Positions 15,231 to 23,338 of a stretch of DNA of 42,415 nt are shown here, in pieces; the first letter of the stretch is position 1, and each line of letters opens with the position of its first letter. The notes beneath the pieces were generated by a model. That model had not been told where the DNA came from, did no database searches, and saw nothing but the letters and a program-made list of their open reading frames with translations. Source of the stretch: Candidatus Martarchaeota archaeon (lineage in GTDB: Archaea; Micrarchaeota; Micrarchaeia; Micrarchaeales; Micrarchaeaceae); assembly GCA_023485505.1 (NCBI GenBank), contig JAMCZN010000041.1, forward strand, positions 24,332 through 66,746, written 5' to 3'. Made by a program: the position numbers and the translations under genes.

Positions 15231-15947
15231 ATCATAATTTGCGGAGGTGATGAGGCTGGCAGGGGTGCCGTACTAGGGCCTCTTGTCATATCCTTGGTCT
15301 CTGTAAAGTCCGGAGGCGAAAAAAGGCTGGCTTCCCTTGGGGTAAGGGACTCGAAGTTGCTTTCCCCAGAGAAAAGGGAATCTCTTTTTGACAAGATACA
15401 CAAGGCATCTAGCGAAGTCCTTGTCGACTTCATATTTCCGGAGGACATAAACAAGGCGATGCAGAGCAACATATCGTTAAACGAACTGGAGGCGGTAAGG
15501 TTCGCCAGGCTGTTCGACAAGGTTAACGAGGACCCAAATGTGCTGTATCTGGATTCGCCAGACGTCATAGCGCATAAGTTTGGCATGCGCGTCAACATAT
15601 ACAGCACGAAAACAACAAACGTTGCCGGCGTGAAGTCCGAGAAGGAGAAGGGCAAGCATTACACTAAGATAGTGGCGGAGCATAAGGCTGATGCAAGATA
15701 TCCTGTAGTATCCGCTGCTAGCATAATTGCAAAGGTCTCAAGGGACAGGGCCATAAAGGAACTGGGGGAATCGCTTGGCTTGTCCATAGGTTCCGGCTAT
15801 CCGTCAGACCAGAAGACAATAGATGTGATAAGGGAGAACTTCAAGAATGAGCAATTCAGAAAGAACGTAAGGGAGTACTGGATAACCATAGATGGCATAA
15901 AGCAGACAAAGATGGGGCTGTTCCTAAATTCATCAAAAGGCAAGTAA
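15231..15947 (+). CDS. rnhB: Ribonuclease HII, probable ATC start
   Basis: Cleaves RNA in RNA/DNA hybrids, removing primers and single ribonucleotides. With ATC 15231 as start the protein is 238 residues. It holds D7-E8 in GGDEAGRGAVLGPL, D108 in YLDSPD and a fourth acidic residue near D154 in EHKADARYPVVSAASIIAKV. There is a basic insert of about 15 residues before EHKAD compared with Thermococcus enzymes. No ATG, GTG or TTG lies in frame between the upstream stop (TAA 15213-15215) and the catalytic DEAGRG. A TTG at 15294 would delete that motif. ATC 15231 lies three bases after GGTGTT and gives MIICGGDEAGRG, the usual length before the first Asp. ATA 15234 and ATT 15237 are alternatives. 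Confidence 0.9.
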   Translation: MIICGGDEAGRGAVLGPLVISLVSVKSGGEKRLASLGVRDSKLLSPEKRESLFDKIHKASSEVLVDFIFPEDINKAMQSNISLNELEAVRFARLFDKVNEDPNVLYLDSPDVIAHKFGMRVNIYSTKTTNVAGVKSEKEKGKHYTKIVAEHKADARYPVVSAASIIAKVSRDRAIKELGESLGLSIGSGYPSDQKTIDVIRENFKNEQFRKNVREYWITIDGIKQTKMGLFLNSSKGK

Positions 15948-15981
15948 TAGCCCTAAATGAGTAATTAGTCCTGGTCGTGGC

Positions 15982-16542
15982 TCATGTGAGGAAGACGTAT
16001 GGCTTGTTTTTATCGGCGGAGTCTATCACGAGCCTTGTCGCGCTATCAAGATCATCTCCTACTGCGAACATTCCATGGTTTTTCAACATAAGTACCGCTA
16101 CTGCTTTGAGATATTCCACTGTGTCATATCCGAGCTCTTCCGTTCCGTAAGGTATCTCCTCTTTTGTAACTGTTATTCCTCTTCCATCCTTTGGACCTGC
16201 ATTGACGTGGGATATCGCCTTTATGTTCTGGATGCTCTGGTATATTATCCAATGGGTTATCGTCTCAGATGATGGCCTTTTTGAACCCGCAAAATAGACA
16301 TTATCCTTCTCCACCGCATACACAAACACGATTTCATCTGGCTTTATGTCGGAGAGTCTTGCACCTGTTGAGGTTATTAGTATGCCCCCCGGAACCCTCA
16401 TGCTGAGATTTCCACCAGTCCCTATGGCTAACCCATTTTTAGCTATCTCCTTGCCATTGGCTATGAACCTTTGCGAATTGTCCTGTATCACTTGCTCGAT
16501 GCTGATTGAATCTGGGCGTTTCACTCCATCTTTTCCTATCAT
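15982..16542 (-). CDS. Class II aldolase/adducin-family protein with altered metal motif
   Basis: A 186-residue single-domain member of the class II aldolase family (fuculose-phosphate aldolase and relatives). Family elements are GTGGNLSMRV (42-50), the acidic catalytic region PSSE (90-93) and the late histidine in LKNHGMFA (H156). The zinc-binding HXH pair reads H112-V-N114, so one usual histidine is Asn; metal binding may be weakened or the activity changed. The substrate is unknown; pentulose-phosphate aldolase or a sugar-modifying role are possible. ATG 16542 lies three bases after GTGAT, which contains the stop codon of the upstream kinase-methyltransferase gene, so the two genes form an operon. 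Confidence 0.85.
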   Translation of the reverse strand: MIGKDGVKRPDSISIEQVIQDNSQRFIANGKEIAKNGLAIGTGGNLSMRVPGGILITSTGARLSDIKPDEIVFVYAVEKDNVYFAGSKRPSSETITHWIIYQSIQNIKAISHVNAGPKDGRGITVTKEEIPYGTEELGYDTVEYLKAVAVLMLKNHGMFAVGDDLDSATRLVIDSADKNKPYVFLT

Positions 16543-16546
16543 AATA

Positions 16547-17803
16547 TCACGCGCTCAGAAGCCTGGATCCAAATGTTATTGGATGCTGTGGATATTCTGT
16601 TTCTACCTTGTATCCAAGCCCCCTTAAAATATTCTCAACCTCTGTGCAGGTCCTTTCTCCCTCTATAATGTGGTAAGATGCAACCGCCAGATTCACATCC
16701 CCCTCAAGGGTTTTGGTTGCACCCCTAAGCGCCTGAAGTTCGGATCCCTCTATGTCCATCTTTATGAAATTGACTTTCTGCACACCGAGCCTCCCAAGTT
16801 CCTCATCTAGCGTGACGGCCTCGACCTCTCTACCGGTCAGCGTACCTCCAAAGAACGAGGATCCAGCAGTATGCTTGTCCGTAAAGAAGAGAATCTTCTT
16901 CTTGTTCCACAGCGCCTTGTTTATCACTGTCACATTGGTCAAGCCATTCAGCTCTATGTTTGCCAGCAGACGCCTGTAGTTGACGGAATCAGGTTCAAAG
17001 ACTATGACCCTGCCTGTTTCTCCAACGGCCTTTGCGGCGTATATGGCGAACGTGCCCTCATAACCACCAGCATCCACCACAACATCCCCTGGCCGCAGTT
17101 CATAATGGCCTAGGTAACCGGGGTTCTCCTCCCGGAATGCGACCTTCCATGGTTTGTACTCCATGTCATATTGCGTAAGCTCACCCTCATTCCAGCTGCA
17201 GAATCGAAGCACATGGCCTCTAAAAATTATTTCGACAAAACCCTCGAGCCACTTTCTCTCCTCCATCACCGGCCTCAATCTATAAAGAAGTTCCTCATCG
17301 GAAAGGTCCGTGTTGTTAACGGTCAGATCGTAATCAAGGCCGAGGATTTCACTTTTTTGATACATGGATGCGATTTCCTCGGATTTCCACCTTACATTGT
17401 CCCCGCCCGTCCTCCTCTGCAGCCTTTGCAAGGTCAGGTCTAGCGGAGCTGAAACGTGTATCATCCTTACATCGGCAATCTTCTGCAACTTCTCCAGTAT
17501 GTCGTGCGCGTAAGGCCTGATCATCGTATTCTCCAAACACATCTTCCCATTCCGTTCAAGGAATTCGAATATTGCGCGTTCTGCCGACGGCTCAGCCCTC
17601 CGCAGGAAATCTTCAGCATTTTCATTCTGCTCCTTTGTGAATATGTTCTCATATTCCAGAAACGGGACTCCGAACTCCCTCTCTATAAGCTTGCCTATCC
17701 TTGTCTTGCCGCTGCCCAGCGGGCCCACAAGCAAGAAAACCTCCTTCATGCTGCTCTTATGTTGCTTCTCCGCTATGCTATGTTGTTGTTGCGCTAAAGA
17801 CAC
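16547..17803 (-). CDS. P-loop kinase fused to FkbM-family methyltransferase
   Basis: A 418-residue two-domain protein. Residues about 19-185 form an AAA/nucleoside-kinase-like P-loop domain with Walker A GPLGSGKT (27-34), LENTMIRPYAHDILEKLQ, a lid-like LQRLQRRTGG and DLTVNNTDLS near its end. Residues about 225-418 are an FkbM-type SAM methyltransferase: VVVDAGGYEGTFAIYAAKAV for SAM binding, VIVFEPDSVNYRRL, and FIKMDIEGSELQALRGA. FkbM enzymes O-methylate small molecules or sugars. The pairing suggests phosphorylation and methylation of one substrate, possibly a glycan, but this is inference. GTG 17803 is used because GGTGAT precedes it by three bases; ATG 17749 has no such site. Confidence 0.85.
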   Translation of the reverse strand: MSLAQQQHSIAEKQHKSSMKEVFLLVGPLGSGKTRIGKLIEREFGVPFLEYENIFTKEQNENAEDFLRRAEPSAERAIFEFLERNGKMCLENTMIRPYAHDILEKLQKIADVRMIHVSAPLDLTLQRLQRRTGGDNVRWKSEEIASMYQKSEILGLDYDLTVNNTDLSDEELLYRLRPVMEERKWLEGFVEIIFRGHVLRFCSWNEGELTQYDMEYKPWKVAFREENPGYLGHYELRPGDVVVDAGGYEGTFAIYAAKAVGETGRVIVFEPDSVNYRRLLANIELNGLTNVTVINKALWNKKKILFFTDKHTAGSSFFGGTLTGREVEAVTLDEELGRLGVQKVNFIKMDIEGSELQALRGATKTLEGDVNLAVASYHIIEGERTCTEVENILRGLGYKVETEYPQHPITFGSRLLSA

Positions 17804-17941
17804 ATCATCACCTTTAATTATTGGGTTAAATGTATACCTTTAAATTAGATTACGGATACTTCGTCTAGTGCCATATACGCCTATAACGAAAAGTAATCGT
17901 TTTGATGGATGGTCCGGATCTGTAATGGAATGCGTAGCGGC

Positions 17942-17970
17942 AGGGCTAAATATATCTTCACTCTAGCCCT
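17942..17970. promoter_or_regulatory. Inverted repeat enclosing the tRNA-Arg TATA box
   Basis: AGGGCTA (17942-17948) and TAGCCCT (17964-17970) are perfect inverted arms separated by 15 bases that contain the TATA-like aaatatat. The tRNA begins six bases after the right arm. The repeat could be an operator, a cruciform-prone element or chance. Confidence 0.4.
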
Positions 17971-17975
17971 ATTAA

Positions 17976-18050
17976 GGATCTGTGGCGCAACTTGGATAGC
18001 GCGCCTGGCTTCGGACCAGGCGGTTGCGGGTTCAAATCCCGCCAGATCCG
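17976..18050 (+). tRNA. tRNA-Arg(TCG)
   Basis: A 75-base cloverleaf without intron. Acceptor GGATCTG (17976-17982) pairs with CAGATCC (18043-18049), with G73 at 18050. The D stem is GCGC/GCGC, the anticodon stem CCTGG/CCAGG with loop CTTCGGA (anticodon TCG), and the T stem GCGGG/CCCGC around TTCAAAT. CCA is not encoded. Confidence 0.96.
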
Positions 18051-18142
18051 TTATGTTGTCTTCTGTTAAACGTATCCTTTTTAAGCAGAAAAGGAATCAA
18101 AACCCTTAAATATCATGTCGGATTTGAGTGGTATGTGGCAAT

Positions 18143-18565
18143 ATGTTCAATCCAAGGCCTTTAGTGCCAGGTATACAACCGTACAAACCAGCCACCGCAA
18201 TATACGTGCCAATGGACATGGATAGGCCAGAGAAGCAGCAGGGGCTTACAAGCCTTGCATTTATGGTAGGCGTAGAGAGGGGAAGGCTGCTTGGCGGCCT
18301 TCTTAGAGGACCACAAAGCAAAGATGATACATCTGAAGATGCACACAGAAGTGTTACCAACCCAATGATGAAAGCTCAGTATGAAAACTCTGCAAAAGGC
18401 GACGTTGTGGATATGTTTAAATGGAGGGCGTTCGGTCTACCAGCTCAGAGCGAGGCATCGAAGACACTTCTGCTGCCGCCATGGTTAATCGACATGCTAT
18501 ATAGGGGCATGCGCCAGGGTGTCTCGGAAATAGTTAAGGATGAGAGCAAGGATTTGCAAATATGA
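18143..18565 (+). CDS. Hypothetical protein, 140 aa
   Basis: Not recognised. A soluble protein with a proline-rich start (FNPRPLVPGIQPYKPATAIY), a glycine-rich segment (ERGRLLGGLLRGPQS) and helical remainder ending acidic (DESKDLQI). No membrane span or metal motif is seen. ATG 18143 is chosen rather than GTG 18128: the TATA box ttaaatatca (about 18105-18114) places transcription start near 18133. The upstream TATA matches the TAAATATCA core shared by several unknown genes of this region. Confidence 0.6.
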   Translation: MFNPRPLVPGIQPYKPATAIYVPMDMDRPEKQQGLTSLAFMVGVERGRLLGGLLRGPQSKDDTSEDAHRSVTNPMMKAQYENSAKGDVVDMFKWRAFGLPAQSEASKTLLLPPWLIDMLYRGMRQGVSEIVKDESKDLQI

Positions 18566-18648
18566 CGCATGCGGTCCAAAACGTGTGGAGCTTGTCCTTT
18601 GCCGCCGCTTTTGATAAGATATAAATAGCCCCATAACGAGGTTTTTAC

Positions 18649-19002
18649 GTGGAAAACATAATATTCAAGCAAAAGCAGGCCAAGATACTGATGGCCATGC
18701 GGAGCACACAGCAGCCATGGTACATCTCCACTTTGGCAAAGGCATGCGATACAACATATGTGCACACGACCAACTTCATAAACAAGTGCGAAAGCCTTGG
18801 GTTGGTGACAAATGTCAAGCATGGCAGGATAAAGGAGATAAAGCTGACGGATAAGGGGGCGCAGGTTGCAGACAAGCTGCTTGACATCAACAATCTGCTT
18901 AATCAGAAACAACCGCAACAGCCACCACAACCTCCGAAACCCCAGATGGAAGCCCCGCCGCAGCCACCACAGCCTCCACAGGAGAAAACCGAAAAGAAGT
19001 GA
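18649..19002 (+). CDS. Winged-helix regulator with Pro/Gln-rich tail, 117 aa
   Basis: A MarR/ArsR-like winged-helix protein. Residues 8-80 contain KILMAMRSTQQPWYISTLAK, the recognition helix region TTYVHTTNFINKCESLGLVT and the wing KHGRIKEIKLTDKG. Residues 88-117 are a proline/glutamine-rich tail (repeats of PQPP), probably disordered and perhaps a protein-contact segment. The start is GTG 18649. The TATA box (gatataaata, about 18618-18627) is about 25 bases upstream, so the transcript is probably leaderless. The epimerase gene begins four bases after its stop, suggesting an operon. Confidence 0.8.
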   Translation: MENIIFKQKQAKILMAMRSTQQPWYISTLAKACDTTYVHTTNFINKCESLGLVTNVKHGRIKEIKLTDKGAQVADKLLDINNLLNQKQPQQPPQPPKPQMEAPPQPPQPPQEKTEKK

Positions 19003-19006
19003 ATGT

Positions 19007-19948
19007 ATGATACTTGTAACTGGAGCATCTGGTCATCTCGGTACGCATCTGGTGAAAAGGCTGGTTTCCGATGAGGAACAAGTGAGGGTTATTGTAAATA
19101 AGCATCCATTCAACATGTCTGGCGTTGAAATAGTACATAGGGACATAACAGATGGCGATTTTGCAAGGCAAGCGCTTGATGGGATAGAAACAGTTTACCA
19201 TCTCGCAGCAATGGTGGATGGCTATGGTGTAATGCCAAAGGATATGGTTTACAAGGTAAATGTGCTTGGCACAAAGAACCTGATAGAAAACTTTAATGGC
19301 AATCGCTTCATCTACATGTCGACAACATCGGTATATGGCTATGATATGAAGGAGAACCCGGCAAAGCCAACAACACAGTACAATCCTCTTTCGTATTACG
19401 CAAAAACGAAGGTAGAGGCTGAGAAGATTGTCCTTGCGCACAACGGGATAGTGATGCGCGCTCCTGTGATACTCGGACCAGGTTTCAACAAGTCATTCGA
19501 TGACCTTCTGAACAGGCTTGCCAAAGGCAAGATGATAGTAATAGGGAATGGAAACAACCACATTCAATGGATACACGTAAACGATTTGATGGATGCGCTA
19601 ATTCTTGCAAAGGAGAAGGGTATTTCTGGAAATGTTTATCTTGTTGCAGGAAAGGATGTCACTACACAAGCCGGGCTTTACGAAAAATTGGCAAGTGCGA
19701 TGGGAGCAGAGTCTCCCAAAAAGCATGTTTCCCTGACTACTGTCAAGATGGCAGCGTCATTCGGTTCATTGAAGTCCAAGTTAACCGGCAAACAACCTAA
19801 ATTAAGGATGGAGTATGTAAACAGACTCGTATCTGATAGACGGTTCGACATATCAAAGGCAGAAACAGATCTTGGATTCAATCCAAAAGTAACATATGAA
19901 AAGTGGGCACAGGAATTGGTATCCAGTTATAAAGATCAAAAACAATAA
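19007..19948 (+). CDS. NAD-dependent epimerase/dehydratase (extended SDR)
   Basis: A 313-residue extended short-chain dehydrogenase. The N-terminal Rossmann motif is GASGHLG (6-12). The catalytic site is visible as S/T in MSTTSVYG (about 105-108) and YAKTK (Y131, K135). LGPGFNKSFDDLL and IQWIHVNDLMDAL are typical of sugar-nucleotide epimerases and related enzymes; the substrate is not determinable. ATG 19007 gives MILVTGASG, the usual start; the open frame upstream overlaps the wHTH gene and is not needed. The stop overlaps the promoter motif of the next gene. Confidence 0.9.
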   Translation: MILVTGASGHLGTHLVKRLVSDEEQVRVIVNKHPFNMSGVEIVHRDITDGDFARQALDGIETVYHLAAMVDGYGVMPKDMVYKVNVLGTKNLIENFNGNRFIYMSTTSVYGYDMKENPAKPTTQYNPLSYYAKTKVEAEKIVLAHNGIVMRAPVILGPGFNKSFDDLLNRLAKGKMIVIGNGNNHIQWIHVNDLMDALILAKEKGISGNVYLVAGKDVTTQAGLYEKLASAMGAESPKKHVSLTTVKMAASFGSLKSKLTGKQPKLRMEYVNRLVSDRRFDISKAETDLGFNPKVTYEKWAQELVSSYKDQKQ

Positions 19949-19957
19949 ATATCAGGA
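19945..19957 (+). promoter_or_regulatory. Shared promoter element ATAAATATCAGGA (copy 1)
   Basis: The TATA-containing 13-mer overlaps the end of the epimerase gene, 23 bases before the ATG at 19981. The same or nearly the same sequence precedes the genes at 21668 and 26861. Confidence 0.65.
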
Positions 19958-19980
19958 AAAGAGCTTAACTAATTGATTTT

Positions 19981-21597
19981 ATGAAGGAGGAAGAGCATTC
20001 TACTGCAAATGAAGATTTATCAACGATAGACCCCGAAGACCATGAAGAAAGGATGCGAGAACAAAGAGGAATAATGGACAGGTTATATGGGCTTGCAGAC
20101 CGTATTTTGAAGGTTACTGAATCCAATATGGAGCTTACTTCTGAGATTAAGGCCGAAATGGATGCACTGCCTCAAAACCAGAAGGATGCGTTAGCTACTA
20201 TCTTAGTCCTTGCTGCTCAAGGCAGTGCGCTAAAGAGAAAGGAGCTTGCAGAGACGAAGTTCGTAGTTGAATTGGCAAGAAGGTCTGCAAAGGAACTAGA
20301 GGAAACCAGAGCCGCAGCCATAAAAGAGCTGAAGGCAAAGCCAAAGCTCACCAAAACACAAGCGGAATACCTAAAAGAGCTCCATAAGGCGGAGAAAGAT
20401 GAGATGTTCGGATGGGATGCGAACCATAATATGGAACATGCATCGGTAAACGTAGATAAACTAACGCTGACCGACTTTGCCATTGTCAATATATTGTATG
20501 GAAAGGAGCTGCTCGCTAGATCGGTAAAGAAAAAGGGCCTTCCATGGCTAGCCAAAGGCGACGCATTGGGCGCTTTTTATGCATTCAAGAGTATTGTAGA
20601 GATAGATTCAAGCGACTGTTATAAGTTCTTTGAGCCAAGTGAAAAAGATACCCCGATACCAAAAGCGCTTGTCGAAGAGGCCACAAGGCTTGCAAACATC
20701 ATCGCAAGGGCGTGGACACGCGGGCAGGCGATGGATTATCTAGACAACAAGATGCACGGCAGGGCCTGCGATTTCGGTTTCCGCGACACTATGAAGAAGG
20801 CCGGAATAGAGAGGTTCTCTTTAGAAGGATTTGAAGCTTTTATATTTGGAAAGAACATGAACGAGAACCAGCCATCCGAGATAGTAAATGCGGATCATGC
20901 TGTGGAATGTCTTGCTGAAACAGGAGAACCTGAAGATATACCTGTATTGAGTGTAATCCACGAGATGTGCTGGGAAGGGTGCATGGAAGGATATTGTTCA
21001 AGTGCAGAGCACGCCATACTTTCAAGGGCAATAGCATCTGTTGCGGTAGAATCCGTAAAAAGCGACATATATGCGCTTGGGATAAGCTACGATGTTGACA
21101 TCAAAACACTGGTGCGCAATGTTGGGATAATGATAGACAGCCTTGGTTATTCAGAATTATTCTTTACGTTTGGTGGGCTTAGTGATTTCGCCGAATTGCC
21201 GCAAAATCCGACAGACAGGGAAATCGCACTGATAAAGATTAAAGCGGCAAAGGAGGAGCAGCTTGATCAAAAACTCACGAAGGAATTGGATCCGACAGTA
21301 AAGAATCGCTTCACTAGAGCAGTAATGGAATTTGGAATCAAGTATGGCCTTCTTGAAGAGGCATCAAACGAGAGCGGCCCATATGCTGAATGCAAGCTAA
21401 CGGAAAAGGGCAAGCAACTGATTACGCTTGTTCTAAAGCAGGCTCCAAGACTTGAAATCAAGCACAGCGACGATGGAATGGTTACGATAATCCATCACGT
21501 GAACCCAAAACAAGAAGCCCCGCAGCTGCCTCTTCCTTCGTTAAGGGAAGGGCCAACCGCATCAACAGCAAAGGAACCGCTTAGGAGCAAATCATAA
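19981..21597 (+). CDS. Hypothetical protein, 538 aa, mostly helical
   Basis: Not recognised. An acidic N-terminus is followed by a long charged helical region (about 30-165, possible coiled coil around ELARRSAKELEETRAAAIKE). A more globular middle (about 170-430) contains several cysteines (MCWEGCMEGYCSSAE), which could bind metal. A possible winged-helix-like end (about 435-500: VKNRFTRAVMEFGIKYGLLE, CKLTEKGKQLITLV) precedes a disordered tail. No membrane segment. The ATG follows TTGAT by three bases. It probably starts its own transcript, and the 21668 gene follows with a similar promoter. Confidence 0.65.
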   Translation: MKEEEHSTANEDLSTIDPEDHEERMREQRGIMDRLYGLADRILKVTESNMELTSEIKAEMDALPQNQKDALATILVLAAQGSALKRKELAETKFVVELARRSAKELEETRAAAIKELKAKPKLTKTQAEYLKELHKAEKDEMFGWDANHNMEHASVNVDKLTLTDFAIVNILYGKELLARSVKKKGLPWLAKGDALGAFYAFKSIVEIDSSDCYKFFEPSEKDTPIPKALVEEATRLANIIARAWTRGQAMDYLDNKMHGRACDFGFRDTMKKAGIERFSLEGFEAFIFGKNMNENQPSEIVNADHAVECLAETGEPEDIPVLSVIHEMCWEGCMEGYCSSAEHAILSRAIASVAVESVKSDIYALGISYDVDIKTLVRNVGIMIDSLGYSELFFTFGGLSDFAELPQNPTDREIALIKIKAAKEEQLDQKLTKELDPTVKNRFTRAVMEFGIKYGLLEEASNESGPYAECKLTEKGKQLITLVLKQAPRLEIKHSDDGMVTIIHHVNPKQEAPQLPLPSLREGPTASTAKEPLRSKS

Positions 21598-21628
21598 AAT
21601 TAGTCCAATATCAAATATGCTGTAAGGC

Positions 21629-21641
21629 ATAAATATCAGGA
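21629..21641 (+). promoter_or_regulatory. Shared promoter element ATAAATATCAGGA (copy 2)
   Basis: Identical over 13 bases to the copy at 19945, and 26 bases before the ATG at 21668. Confidence 0.65.
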
Positions 21642-21667
21642 TAGTCTTAATAACATATTAGAGAACG

Positions 21668-22765
21668 ATGAGAACCCACCAACAGGAAGCGAGCGACCGC
21701 TTGCCTGCAAATAACCTAAGGGAAAATATACTAAGGGTACTGCAGCCATCACAGGAGAATGTGCCCGTTTCAAACAAACCAGCAGAGTTCAGGACGATGG
21801 GTCCGAAGTCAAGGCTCTTTACGTATGGCATGCTGCAAAATCCGGTATTTAACGAATTCATGCACACATTCGTAAAGGACCCGGACGGCACAAAATGGGG
21901 CATATCGCTGCAGTCGTTTGAACTGTACAAGAGCAATCCGAAACTCTTCATGGAGCTGTTTCCAAGCGTGCTTGCAATAAGGGTAGCCGAAGACAGGTTC
22001 GGAGTGAGCGCCAAAGTCAACGTAGATTCCCAGAGATTCCATGGTTATGCATATAGGGGCGAACATCCGATCACGGAGAAACCTACAGCGTCAAGGATAC
22101 TGGAGATACCAAAGTTTGGAAAGCTCCAACCAAAAGAAAACGCAAGAACCAATCTTTACGAGGGGCTGGCATCATCAATGAATCCTTTGGTGCCGTTTGC
22201 CGATGAAATAAAATACACAATAACAGTCACAAAATCCGCAGCGCAGCCATTCACGATTAAAGAGGATGGAAGGATACCGTACGCGACTCCAGACGGCAGC
22301 GTATTCGTGATAGATTTCGAGAAAGTCAGGAATGGAAGCATACCTGTGGTGAATCCCTCAATAGAGGCTAACTATTCGGAGTTGCAATGGCTTGATCAGG
22401 TGGACATATTGGCTGGGTTGCCACAGGGAACAGTAAAAGGCATCTATGTAAGCAGGCAGACGGCTCTGGAAGCCCTTAAGAGCGCCACAAGCACGGCCGA
22501 AAGGGAATGGCTTATTAACACCTTAATAGTGCACGGATACTCCACGCTTGATGCATTCAGGATGCTGGGCCCTATTGATATAATGTATTTGATAAATCAC
22601 GATACCTCGCTCATGGAGCCCAGGTTTTCCCAAGTGACAAGCGATTCCGTGCAAAGGGTCAGCAACGTAGTATCAAGGCTGGAAAGGACGGACCTTGAGC
22701 TAGACGAGCAGAAAGAGATGGGGGAAGAGCTGACGGGCTTCCTAAGAAAGTTCGAAGAGAACTGA
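21668..22765 (+). CDS. Hypothetical protein, 365 aa
   Basis: Not recognised. A soluble protein with no signal or membrane span. Segments such as LFTYGMLQNPVFNEFMHTFV, FGVSAKVNVDSQRFHGYAYR and VFVIDFEKVRNGSIPVVNPS suggest a mixed alpha/beta fold. The LFTYGMLQNP and YAY(R)GEHP elements faintly recall gamma-glutamylcyclotransferase-like (GGCT/AIG2) proteins, but the match is too weak to name it. The C-terminus is a charged helix. The ATG has no clear ribosome-binding site. It converges on the next, leftward gene with a 15-base gap. Confidence 0.6.
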   Translation: MRTHQQEASDRLPANNLRENILRVLQPSQENVPVSNKPAEFRTMGPKSRLFTYGMLQNPVFNEFMHTFVKDPDGTKWGISLQSFELYKSNPKLFMELFPSVLAIRVAEDRFGVSAKVNVDSQRFHGYAYRGEHPITEKPTASRILEIPKFGKLQPKENARTNLYEGLASSMNPLVPFADEIKYTITVTKSAAQPFTIKEDGRIPYATPDGSVFVIDFEKVRNGSIPVVNPSIEANYSELQWLDQVDILAGLPQGTVKGIYVSRQTALEALKSATSTAEREWLINTLIVHGYSTLDAFRMLGPIDIMYLINHDTSLMEPRFSQVTSDSVQRVSNVVSRLERTDLELDEQKEMGEELTGFLRKFEEN

Positions 22766-22780
22766 AACAAAAATAGATAT

Positions 22781-23197
22781 TCAGACTACGTCTACTGTTA
22801 CCTTCTTCTTTACCGCATTCAGTATGTGGCCATAATCCCTGTAATGCGCCATTGCGGTAAGGCTAAGCGTGTATTCCCCCGCATCAGAATTCAATCCCGA
22901 AAATACCTCCATCTTCACCTCCTTCTCTTCGTTTGGGGCAAGCTCACCGACTCTTACCTCCCTTTCCTTTGAAAGGCCTATCCCTTCAAATCCAAGCTGC
23001 GATGGAAGCTGTGCGACGACCGATGTCAGCAACGGCTCCTTTGTTATGTTCCTTATCTTCACGTAAAGAGTAGACGAACTTTTCTTCTTTGCATAAAGCT
23101 TGTAAGGTATCCATTCTGTCGAAACAATAAACGGAGAGTTCTTTGTAAGCTCCGCTGCCACGTTCTTTTTTCCAAAAAGATTGCTGAAGATTCCCAT
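22781..23197 (-). CDS. Small beta-sandwich (CARDB/arrestin-like) protein, 138 aa
   Basis: After an amphipathic start (MGIFSNLFGKKN), the remainder reads as an Ig-like beta sandwich: STLYVKIRNITKEPLLTSVV, LSKEREVRVGELAPNEEKEV, EYTLSLTAMAHYRDYGHILN. This is the pattern of CARDB or arrestin-like domains, here without a signal peptide, so probably cytosolic and perhaps membrane-associated through the N-terminus. ATG 23197 is chosen because GGCGAT lies three bases upstream; the longer frame from 23248 starts before the likely transcription start. A TATA (ctatataag, about 23252-23260) lies back to back with the promoter of the 23339 gene. Confidence 0.65.
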   Translation of the reverse strand: MGIFSNLFGKKNVAAELTKNSPFIVSTEWIPYKLYAKKKSSSTLYVKIRNITKEPLLTSVVAQLPSQLGFEGIGLSKEREVRVGELAPNEEKEVKMEVFSGLNSDAGEYTLSLTAMAHYRDYGHILNAVKKKVTVDVV

Positions 23198-23297
23198 GAA
23201 ATCGCCTTTAGCTAATACTATGTTAGCAATATGTTTCTGTATAATCACGCTTATATAGTTTGTCCTTCAATTTATATATAGAGAAGTGAACTCCTAG

Positions 23298-23325
23298 GGG
23301 AGAATAACCAGGCGGTTATACTCCC
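23298..23325 (+). promoter_or_regulatory. Stable hairpin in the 5' leader of the 23339 gene
   Basis: GGGAG (23298-23302) pairs with CTCCC (23321-23325). After one A-A mismatch, ATAACC (23304-23309) pairs with GGTTAT (23314-23319) around the tetraloop AGGC. The TATA (tttatatata, about 23270-23279) implies the hairpin is transcribed. It ends about six bases before the GGCGAG ribosome-binding site. An alternative stem, CTCC (23291-23294) with GGAG (23299-23302), competes for the same bases. Confidence 0.6.
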
Positions 23326-23338
23326 ATATGGCGAGCCA

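Noticed and set aside
15294-15296. TTG as the rnhB start.
   Set aside because: It would delete the catalytic DEAGRG motif, which is intact and in frame upstream.
18866-19006. Upstream extension of the epimerase frame to 18866.
   Set aside because: It reads through the wHTH gene in another frame with His/Arg-rich nonsense; ATG 19007 gives the standard MILVTGASG.
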